Assembly: GCF_004166885.1 (NCBI RefSeq)
Contig: NZ_RCYU01000001.1
Coordinates: 620,001 to 684,000 of the forward strand
Source: Streptococcus sp. bf_0095
Lineage (GTDB): Bacteria; Bacillota; Bacilli; Lactobacillales; Streptococcaceae
Length of the DNA: 64,000 bases
Direction: 5' to 3'
Below the pieces are notes generated by a model. That model had not been told where the DNA came from. It searched no databases and saw nothing but the letters and a program-made list of their open reading frames with translations. A program made the position numbers and the translations under genes. Positions 57,823-64,000 of the stretch are shown in pieces; the stretch's first letter is position 1; every line of letters begins with the position of its first letter.

Positions 57823-57999
57823 TTAGAATTTTTTACGTTTACGAGCTGCTTCTGATTTACGTTTACGTTTTACAGAAGGTTTTTCATAGAATTCACGTTT
57901 GCGTGTTTCTTGAAGAGTACCAGCTTTAGTAACCGCGCGTTTGAAACGACGAAGAGCATCGTCAAGAGATTCATTCTTACGTACTACTGTTTTTGACAT
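57823..57999 (-). CDS. rpsU: Small ribosomal subunit protein S21
   Basis: 58-residue basic ribosomal protein: [20 protein letters not shown] at the start and a Lys/Arg-rich end ([15 protein letters not shown]). The ATG at 57999 has AGGGAGTG eight bases upstream; the frame opens eight codons earlier without a site. In many bacteria rpsU precedes dnaG; here it lies apart, on the same strand, behind mscL. Confidence 0.97.
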
Positions 58000-58146
58000 G
58001 TTTTTCACTCCCTTCAAGTTCAAGATCTACTCTATTATACACGGAATTCTTAAGATTGTCAAGAAAAAGTTAAAGGAATTCATCACTTGTCACTATCTAA
58101 ACCTTTATCAAATCTGTTCGAAGATTCATTTTTTTCTGAACTCCTG

Positions 58147-58458
58147 TTATTCATAACGATCATACAGGTTTGATATTGCTTGTTCGAATGCTTCTAATTC
58201 CTCCCAATAATTCATTGGGAAATTGCTAATTTTACTTAGATCATTCTCATCAAAATGATAGACCAGATGGCGCAAAATTTGAGTTTCTATCCAGCGCAAA
58301 TCCCTTAGTTGCTCGATATTAACTGTTTCCAATCTTACTAGATACTGACAAAGAGCAGCAAGTGACTTCGAATGAAACACTTTCTTCTCATGCAAATAAT
58401 ATAAAAAACTAAAATAATCAGCTCTTCTATTATCTTCTATTAGATTCCTTTCTTTCAT
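58147..58458 (-). CDS. Hypothetical protein
   Basis: 103 residues, not recognised. It has no signal or membrane segment, a mixed charged composition and predicted mostly helical character (SLAALCQYLVRLETVNIEQL, LEAFEQAISNLYDRYE). A strong AAAGGAG five bases before the ATG argues for a real gene. It stands alone between rpsU and the aquaglyceroporin, with AT-rich flanks and no clear terminator. Confidence 0.65.
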   Translation of the reverse strand: MKERNLIEDNRRADYFSFLYYLHEKKVFHSKSLAALCQYLVRLETVNIEQLRDLRWIETQILRHLVYHFDENDLSKISNFPMNYWEELEAFEQAISNLYDRYE

Positions 58459-58499
58459 CCCTACTCCTTTTATAAAAACGATTTACTCTGCAAAAGATA

Positions 58500-58535
58500 A
58501 AAACACTTTCCGTAGTGCTACGAAAAGTGTTCTAG
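58500..58535 (-). terminator. Terminator after the aquaglyceroporin gene
   Basis: AACACTTTTCGTAG / CTACGGAAAGTGTT (one G-T pair) around CA, then TTTATC on the minus strand. Confidence 0.75.
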
Positions 58536-58537
58536 TC

Positions 58538-59407
58538 TTACTTATAAAGGTAGCTAAAGAGAGCAATGGCAGCGATAGCAGCCAAGATTGGTGCTACAAC
58601 TGGTACCCAAGCGTACCACCATTTTGAATCTCCCTTGTGTTCTCCTAGGACAGATTTTGGAAGGAAGGCGTGAAGCAAACGTGGACCAAGGTCACGGGCA
58701 GGGTTCAAACCAGGTCCTGTAGGACCACCAAGTGATGTCACCAAAGCCATAACGAGGAATCCAAGCGCCAAGTGAGCCACTCCTAAACCAGGAGCATCTG
58801 CTTGAGCCAAGGCCAATTTTGCTGCTGTTGAATTCGCATCAAAAATTCCACCTTGCTCAGTAGCAGCTCTTTGAGCTAAGCCAACAATCTCTGCACCGAA
58901 GAAGTGTTTTGTTAAACCAAGTGCACCGAAGAAAAGGACGAATGATCCAGCAAACTCGTTGATGAAACCGTTGATAGTTGCTGCTTTACGTGATTCTGGA
59001 GTTCCTTTATCCAAGCTAGAAATCGTTGAGAATGTTCCCAAGATATTGTTTGGATTTTCCGTTTGAAGGTAGTAAGGACGGTGCGTCGCAACGACAACCA
59101 ATTGTCCGAACATGGCTCCAAGAATTTGAGCAACGATGTAGTATAAAACATTTTCCCATGGGAAGAGTCCGCTAACTGCAAGACCAATTGTAAAGGCAGG
59201 GTTGATATGGTTACCAGAAACGTTACCAAACATCAAAGCTGGAATCATAACACCCATTCCGTACCCGATTGCAATCACAAGCCATCCACTTTGATGCCCC
59301 TTGGTACCCTTCAATTCAACGTTTGCAACAGCACCATTTCCTAAAATAATCAAGAAAGCTGTTGCAATAAATTCGGTCGCAACTTTAACCCAAAAATCAA
59401 ATTGCAT
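58538..59407 (-). CDS. MIP-family aquaglyceroporin
   Basis: Six-helix channel of 289 residues for glycerol, water or other small solutes. The two half-helix motifs are NPA at 69-71 (GNHINPAFTIG) and NPARD in the second half (GPGLNPARDLGPR). The long extracellular loop between helices (AEIVGLAQRAATEQGG) is typical of the Gla/GlpF type of lactic acid bacteria. A pneumococcal relative of similar length is reported to pass oxygen; whether this one does is unknown. AAGGAG precedes the ATG. Confidence 0.9.
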   Translation of the reverse strand: MQFDFWVKVATEFIATAFLIILGNGAVANVELKGTKGHQSGWLVIAIGYGMGVMIPALMFGNVSGNHINPAFTIGLAVSGLFPWENVLYYIVAQILGAMFGQLVVVATHRPYYLQTENPNNILGTFSTISSLDKGTPESRKAATINGFINEFAGSFVLFFGALGLTKHFFGAEIVGLAQRAATEQGGIFDANSTAAKLALAQADAPGLGVAHLALGFLVMALVTSLGGPTGPGLNPARDLGPRLLHAFLPKSVLGEHKGDSKWWYAWVPVVAPILAAIAAIALFSYLYK

Positions 59408-59447
59408 TTTTGAATAATCTCCTTATAAATAAAAATAATAATAATTT

Positions 59448-59476
59448 ATTCTATCAGAATATCGAACACTTGTAAA
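59448..59476 (-). promoter_or_regulatory. Aquaglyceroporin promoter
   Basis: TTTACA (59476-59471) and TAGAAT (59453-59448), preceded by TGA, with a 17-base spacer on the minus strand. Confidence 0.7.
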
Positions 59477-59613
59477 TAAACCGAACATTATTTTTAAAAA
59501 ATATATCTTAATCCCTTGATTCATTCTTTTTAATTCTTGTATTATCCTCCACTTTCTATTTAACTCCGAATTATGATACAATAAGACTAGTTACACATCA
59601 CAAAGGAGATCTC

Positions 59614-60582
59614 ATGTCTGAAATCTATGACATTACCATTATTGGTGGTGGCCCTGTTGGGCTTTTTGCTGCCTTCTATGGCCATATGCGTCAAGTAAAA
59701 GTGAAATTGATTGATTCCCTTCCTCAACTAGGAGGTCAACCTGCTATTCTCTATCCTGAGAAACGTATCCTAGATGTCCCTGGTTTTACCAACCTAACAG
59801 GGGAAGAATTGTCCAATCGGTTGATCGATCAATTAAAAACATTCGAGACCGACATTTGTTTGAATGAAACTGTTTTGGACATTCATAAAAACGAAGATTA
59901 CTTCCTAATTAAAACCAATAAAGACCAACATTTCAGTCGTGCTGTCATTATTGCTATGGGCGGCGGTGCCTTCAAACCACGTCCATTAGAAGTGGATGGG
60001 GCTGAAGAATTTGAGAACGTCCACTACCATGTTTCAAATATCCAACAATATGCTAGCAAACAAGTTGCTATTCTAGGTGGAGGAGATTCGGCTGTCGATT
60101 GGGCCCTGGCCTTTGAAAAAATCGCACCGACAACTCTGGTACATCGTCGTGATAATTTCCGAGCTCTCGAACATAGCGTTGAGGAATTAAAGGCTTCTTC
60201 TGTCTCTATTCAAACTCCTTATGTTCCTAGTCGCTTAATCGGAGAAAATGGCCGTGCCAGCCACTTGGAAATCACCAAGGTCAAATCAGATGAAACCCAA
60301 TTACTCCCTATCGATGAACTCTTTGTCAACTACGGCTTCAAATCGTCAGTCGGCAAATTAAAAGAATGGGGCTTGGATCTCCAACGTCATAAAATCCTCG
60401 TGAATCGCAAACAGGAGACCAGTCGGGAAGGAATCTATGCTTGTGGCGATTGTTGCTTCTATGATGGGAAAATTGATTTAATTGCAACCGGCTTAGGCGA
60501 AGCTCCTACAGCAGTGAATAACGCCATTAACTACATCTATCCAGATAAGAAAGTTCAACCAGTTCACTCGACTAGCTTATAA
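59614..60582 (+). CDS. Ferredoxin-NADP+ reductase, thioredoxin-reductase-like type
   Basis: FAD enzyme of 322 residues that moves electrons between NADPH and ferredoxin or flavodoxin. The FAD motif is IIGGGPVGLFAAFYG and the NADPH motif AILGGGDSAVDWAL; the second FAD segment is GIYACGDCCFYDGK. The CxxC disulfide of true thioredoxin reductases is absent, which places it with Bacillus YumC-type reductases. AAAGGAG precedes the ATG; an extended -10 (TGATACAAT) lies about 40 bases upstream. Confidence 0.92.
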   Translation: MSEIYDITIIGGGPVGLFAAFYGHMRQVKVKLIDSLPQLGGQPAILYPEKRILDVPGFTNLTGEELSNRLIDQLKTFETDICLNETVLDIHKNEDYFLIKTNKDQHFSRAVIIAMGGGAFKPRPLEVDGAEEFENVHYHVSNIQQYASKQVAILGGGDSAVDWALAFEKIAPTTLVHRRDNFRALEHSVEELKASSVSIQTPYVPSRLIGENGRASHLEITKVKSDETQLLPIDELFVNYGFKSSVGKLKEWGLDLQRHKILVNRKQETSREGIYACGDCCFYDGKIDLIATGLGEAPTAVNNAINYIYPDKKVQPVHSTSL

Positions 60583-60583
60583 G

Positions 60584-60619
60584 AAAAATCCTTTGAATCA
60601 AAAGATTCAAAGGATTTTT
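60584..60619. terminator. Bidirectional terminator between the reductase and whiA
   Basis: A perfect 16-bp stem AAAAATCCTTTGAATC / GATTCAAAGGATTTTT with loop AAAA, flanked by A and T runs so that it serves both convergent genes. Confidence 0.9.
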
Positions 60620-60624
60620 TCTGC

Positions 60625-61545
60625 TTACAAATTATCCAATTCTTCTGCTATCTTATTGATTTTTCGCAGGCGATGATTGACCCCACTTTTGGTTAAGGGA
60701 GTTTTCAAGGCATCCGCAATTTGCTGGATGGAATAGTCAGGATTCTGGATTCGAACATAGGCAACTTCCTGAAGCTCGACCGGAAGGCCACCTAATCCAA
60801 TGGTATCCATGATTTTGACGATATTGTTAATGGTCTTCATACTAGCTGTGACCGTCCGCGCAATATTGGCCATTTCAGCATTATTGGCTCGATTGAGATC
60901 ATTGCGCGCTTCTCGCATGACCTTGACAGACTCAAATTCTTCCAAAGCCTGCTTGGCTTCTACCAAGATGAGGAAATCAATAATATCCTCTGCCCGTTGC
61001 AAATAGGTAACGACTCCTTTTTTACGTTCGATGGTCTTGGCATCTAACAAAAAGTGTTGCATGAGGTTGGCCAAGTCCTGGGCATGGTCGGAATAAACAG
61101 AGCTAATCTCTAATTGATAGCGACCAGACTCCGGATCCTTGATGGTCCCACTTGCTAAGAAAGCGCCTCTCAGATAAGCTCGACTCGCTTCATCTTCTTC
61201 TAAAATTCTTGGGTCAATCCCCGTCTCAATACCAAAGAAAGAATCTGCTAAGTGCAGGTCTGCAAGAATCTCTTCAACCTTTTCATCGATAGAAACGGTA
61301 TAAACGCGATTCTTTTTCAAATTGGTTTTTTGGTGGTGACGAATGTCCGATTTGACCTGATAAAACTCTACAATCAATTCGTAGATATGGCGGGCAATCT
61401 TAGCATTCTCCGTGGTCAGAGACAAACTTAAGCCCCCCATACTCAGACCCAAACTACCTGACATCTTAATCAGAGCAGACAACTCACTTTTTTCGAAGCG
61501 ATGTAGGGTCAAAAGCTCCTCTTTTACTTTAATGGTAAAACTCAT
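60625..61545 (-). CDS. whiA: WhiA-type DNA-binding protein (DUF199)
   Basis: 306 residues with an N-terminal LAGLIDADG-like fold ([33 protein letters not shown]) and a C-terminal helix-turn-helix ([20 protein letters not shown]). In Firmicutes it influences cell division and chromosome segregation. Its ATG overlaps the yvcK stop as ATGA. Last gene of the ridA-rapZ-yvcK-whiA run. Confidence 0.94.
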   Translation of the reverse strand: MSFTIKVKEELLTLHRFEKSELSALIKMSGSLGLSMGGLSLSLTTENAKIARHIYELIVEFYQVKSDIRHHQKTNLKKNRVYTVSIDEKVEEILADLHLADSFFGIETGIDPRILEEDEASRAYLRGAFLASGTIKDPESGRYQLEISSVYSDHAQDLANLMQHFLLDAKTIERKKGVVTYLQRAEDIIDFLILVEAKQALEEFESVKVMREARNDLNRANNAEMANIARTVTASMKTINNIVKIMDTIGLGGLPVELQEVAYVRIQNPDYSIQQIADALKTPLTKSGVNHRLRKINKIAEELDNL

Positions 61546-62519
61546 TTAATCACCTGTACAATTTGCATCAGTTCATCTACCACAGCTCCTCCATCATGGA
61601 AGGCGCCGCCGTTTTCCAAGCGAAGGAAATTACTTGAAATAACTCGGGGAACCTGCGATTTTAGACCTGCAAAATCGTGTTCTACTTGAACCAGGTATTC
61701 ATCAAAGCGATTCGTGTCCATATATTCTTGAGGGACTTTTTCAATATTGACCAAAACAGTATCAATAAAGGGCTTCTTCAAGTGTTTATGAAGGACGGAA
61801 ACATGGTCACTATCGGTAAAGTGTTCTGTCTCCCCACGTTGGGTCATGATATTGCAGACATAAGCGACCTCTGCTTTTGTCTCAAGCAAGGCCTGCCCAA
61901 TTTCTTCAATCACTAGATTGGGAAGGATCGATGTAAAGAGGGAACCAGGTCCTAAAATCACCAGATCACTTTCTAAAATCGCATCTACTACTTTTCGACT
62001 CGCTTTCGGCGTCTCATCATTATAGGTATTGGTGACATAGACATAATCAATCATGCCCTCATGATGGGCGATTTCACTCTCACCAGCCACCTCTGACCCA
62101 TCCATAAAGACGGCATGAAGGGTCAACGGTACATCGCTGGAAGGATAAATTTTTCCTGTCGTATGGAAAAATTTAGTCAGCAATTGCATGGCATTATAGG
62201 TCGAGCCCTGCATTTCAGAAATCCCGGCAATGATCAAATTCCCAAGAGGATGACCAGCTAGTGGCCCATCGTCTTCTGCAAAACGGTATTGAAAGACTTT
62301 TTCATAAAAGCGAGGCATGTCAGACATGGCTACTAGCACATTTCGCAAGTCACCTGGTGGTGTCAATTGATGAATATTTTTTCGAAGTTCCCCAGAACTA
62401 CCCCCATCATCCGCCACTGTCACAATAGCCGTAATTTCAACATCCTTTTTCCGAAGGCTATCCAAGATGACGGAAATCCCTGTACCGCCTCCGATGACGG
62501 TCATTTTTGGTTTTCTCAT
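61542..62519 (-). CDS. yvcK: YvcK/GlmR family protein
   Basis: UDP-sugar-binding regulator linked to peptidoglycan precursor supply, 325 residues. The N-terminal motif is [12 protein letters not shown], then [13 protein letters not shown] and PPGDLRNVL. The start at 62519 overlaps the rapZ stop as ATGA; the frame continues 20 codons upstream but only as antiframe to rapZ. Overlaps at both ends show tight coupling. Confidence 0.94.
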   Translation of the reverse strand: MRKPKMTVIGGGTGISVILDSLRKKDVEITAIVTVADDGGSSGELRKNIHQLTPPGDLRNVLVAMSDMPRFYEKVFQYRFAEDDGPLAGHPLGNLIIAGISEMQGSTYNAMQLLTKFFHTTGKIYPSSDVPLTLHAVFMDGSEVAGESEIAHHEGMIDYVYVTNTYNDETPKASRKVVDAILESDLVILGPGSLFTSILPNLVIEEIGQALLETKAEVAYVCNIMTQRGETEHFTDSDHVSVLHKHLKKPFIDTVLVNIEKVPQEYMDTNRFDEYLVQVEHDFAGLKSQVPRVISSNFLRLENGGAFHDGGAVVDELMQIVQVIK

Positions 62520-63412
62520 GAGCGATTCACCGTTTCTTTCCGTCGGTCTTTGTCGCGATGACTCATATTCACCGTCCAATCTTTCGCTAGATCCCGTCCA
62601 AGACGAGCTGCAAAGGCTACTGAACGGTGTTGACCACCTGTACAGCCCACTGCAATCGTCAAAACAGATTTCCCTTCTCGCTTGTATGCAGGCAAGATAG
62701 GAGCAATCAAATCGTAGAGATGGCGATAAAACTCCTCTGATTCTTGATGGTCCATGACATAGTTATAGACATCATCATCCAAGCCTGTTTGATTCCGTAG
62801 CTCAGGTTTGTAATAAGGATTTGGTAGGAAACGAACATCAAAGACCAAGTCCGCATCTAAAGGTAAACCATACTTAAAACCAAAGGACATGACTTCAATC
62901 CGAAACTCAGGCTGACTATCTTGTCTAGAGAACTGTTCAGCAATCACTTTTCGAAGATTACGAGGAGTTAATTCCGTCGTATCAATGACATTTTGGCTCA
63001 TGTTTTTGAGCGGAGCCAAAAGTTCCCGTTCCAACGTAATCCCATCCAAGACACGCCCATCAGCTGCGAGTGGGTGACTCCGACGAGTCTCTTTATAGCG
63101 CGCAACCAATTCACTATCGGTCGCATCCAAAAAGAGAATTTTAAAATCAATTCCTTCGTGGTTCTCTAATTCGTCCAAAATGGAGCGAATTTCTGCGAAG
63201 AAAGACCGGCTCCGCATATCCACAACGAGAGCCAACTTATTGTTGTCCATCGACAATTGAATCAGCTCAATAAATTTCGGCAAGAGAGCTGGTGGCATAT
63301 TGTCAATGGTGAAATAGCCCATATCTTCAAAGGATTGAATGGCTACAGTCTTTCCTGCACCACTCATTCCTGTCACAATGACCAGTTGAATTGTTTTTTC
63401 TGTATCTGTCAT
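62516..63412 (-). CDS. rapZ: RNase adapter RapZ / YvcJ-type nucleotide-binding protein
   Basis: NTP-binding protein of 298 residues. The P-loop GMSGAGKT is at residues 15-22, followed by [16 protein letters not shown], and the C-terminal block is SFGFKYGLP and [10 protein letters not shown]. The Gram-negative RapZ steers GlmS mRNA control; in Bacillus YvcJ affects competence, so the exact role here is open. The ATG at 63412 has AAGGTGA five bases upstream; a GTG three codons earlier overlaps that site. Confidence 0.94.
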   Translation of the reverse strand: MTDTEKTIQLVIVTGMSGAGKTVAIQSFEDMGYFTIDNMPPALLPKFIELIQLSMDNNKLALVVDMRSRSFFAEIRSILDELENHEGIDFKILFLDATDSELVARYKETRRSHPLAADGRVLDGITLERELLAPLKNMSQNVIDTTELTPRNLRKVIAEQFSRQDSQPEFRIEVMSFGFKYGLPLDADLVFDVRFLPNPYYKPELRNQTGLDDDVYNYVMDHQESEEFYRHLYDLIAPILPAYKREGKSVLTIAVGCTGGQHRSVAFAARLGRDLAKDWTVNMSHRDKDRRKETVNRS

Positions 63413-63523
63413 CCTAATCACCTTTTCCTTACAAAAAAGGAGGAGACCATCATCTTTCCAGTTGGTCAGTCGATGGCTCTCACTCCAGCATTCTTATTTC
63501 CCGAATGCATTCCTCTATTCAGA

Positions 63524-63901
63524 CTATACTTCTGCAATGACTTCAATTTCAACTTTGACGTCGCGTGGCAAGCGAGCCACTTCTACTGCAGAACGTGCTG
63601 GAAATTCACTTGAAAATGCTGTTTTGTAGACCTCGTTAAAAGGGACAAAATCATTCATATCACTTAAGAAACAGGTTGTTTTAACTACGTGATCAAAGTC
63701 CGTTCCAGCTTCCTCAAGGATAGCAGCAATATTCTTCAACACTTGCTCCGTTTGTTCTTGGATGGTTTCTCCAACAATTTCACCTGTTTCTGGTGAAAGC
63801 GGAACTTGCCCACTTGCAAATAAGAGATTGCCCACAATTTTTCCTTGAACATAAGGTCCAATTGCTGCTGGTGCTTTGTCTGTGTGAATTGTTTTTGCCA
63901 T
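63524..63901 (-). CDS. ridA: RidA family reactive enamine/imine deaminase
   Basis: 125-residue trimeric enzyme that clears 2-aminoacrylate-type intermediates. It shows APAAIGPYVQG, LFASGQVPL, the catalytic Arg in FPARSAVEVARLP and the C-terminal VEIEVIA. The ATG at 63901 has CAGGAG seven bases upstream. It lies 111 bp before rapZ and 16 bp after a partial gene. Confidence 0.95.
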   Translation of the reverse strand: MAKTIHTDKAPAAIGPYVQGKIVGNLLFASGQVPLSPETGEIVGETIQEQTEQVLKNIAAILEEAGTDFDHVVKTTCFLSDMNDFVPFNEVYKTAFSSEFPARSAVEVARLPRDVKVEIEVIAEV

Positions 63902-63917
63902 TTTCTTCTCCTGATTC

Positions 63918-64000
63918 CTAATTTTCACTGGATGTTGCTAATTTTTCCCGTTCTAACCGTAACTTACGATTGGGATTCAGCTTATTAAAGAGTTCTTCCA
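63918..64000 (-). CDS. C-terminal end of an upstream gene (5' part off window)
   Basis: The minus strand from the window edge reads EELFNKLNPNRKLRLEREKL then ATSSEN and TAG at 63918. These 26 basic, helical residues are not recognised. The 16-bp distance to ridA suggests one operon. The frame is accepted because the other two close early. Confidence 0.5.
   Translation of the reverse strand, partial: EELFNKLNPNRKLRLEREKLATSSEN

Overview
The window is a stretch of a low-GC Gram-positive chromosome that reads as an oral Streptococcus of the mitis/sanguinis type. The evidence is a CiaR/CiaH pair next to pepN, a peptidoglycan deacetylase of pneumococcal PgdA layout, an MntE-type exporter, a pfkA-pyk pair followed by a signal-peptidase-like gene, a dnaG-rpoD operon, and a tmRNA whose tag ends in YALAA. 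Species cannot be fixed from the sequence alone. Nearly all of the window is core genome. There is no prophage, CRISPR array or intact insertion sequence.

Layout. 1-5.4 kb: the end of an osmoprotectant ABC importer, two lipoproteins and a frameshifted gene relic. 4.4-10.8 kb: a galactose cluster (galK, a HAD phosphatase, galT, galE) divergent from galR, then birA. 10.9-11.9 kb: a decayed intergenic region with IS remnants and a structured repeat. 11.9-20.4 kb: dnaX, a GAF-type methionine sulfoxide reductase, a DUF1275 membrane protein, udk, a Gfo/Idh dehydrogenase with a DEAD-box helicase, pgdA and gloA. 20.4-26.8 kb: ciaH, ciaR, a Gly/Gln-rich membrane-anchored protein, bioY and pepN. 26.9-31.9 kb: pstSCAB1B2-phoU. 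32-36.7 kb: an RNA methyltransferase, inositol-phosphatase, UPF0223, spx, ribF and truB. 36.9-45.1 kb: an RclA/Har-like disulfide reductase, a hydrolase with a DUF2130 protein, pcrA, mntE and a signal-peptidase-like protein lacking the catalytic residues. 45.3-51.7 kb: pyk, pfkA, dnaE, tRNA-Ser and tmRNA. 51.8-57.1 kb: an ABC pair, a SufT-like protein, rpoD and dnaG. 57.3-64 kb: mscL, rpsU, an aquaglyceroporin, ferredoxin-NADP reductase, whiA-yvcK-rapZ and ridA.

Regulation is readable at several points. A perfect 20-bp palindrome and a cre-like box sit between galK and galR. A BirA-type operator covers the bioY leader, and a bifunctional birA lies in the same window. Four half-sites at exact 11-bp spacing resemble CiaR boxes in front of the gene preceding ciaR. 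An inverted repeat sits inside the opu promoter, and a palindrome covers the ssrA -10 box.

The least explained material is non-coding. Family A is a three-copy, about 140-nt multi-hairpin element with covarying stems and a loop complementary to its own 3' side. Family B is a longer element with 20-bp terminal inverted repeats; one B copy is nested inside an A copy. Downstream of rpoD lies a tandem array of 49-bp units, each carrying a terminator-like hairpin.
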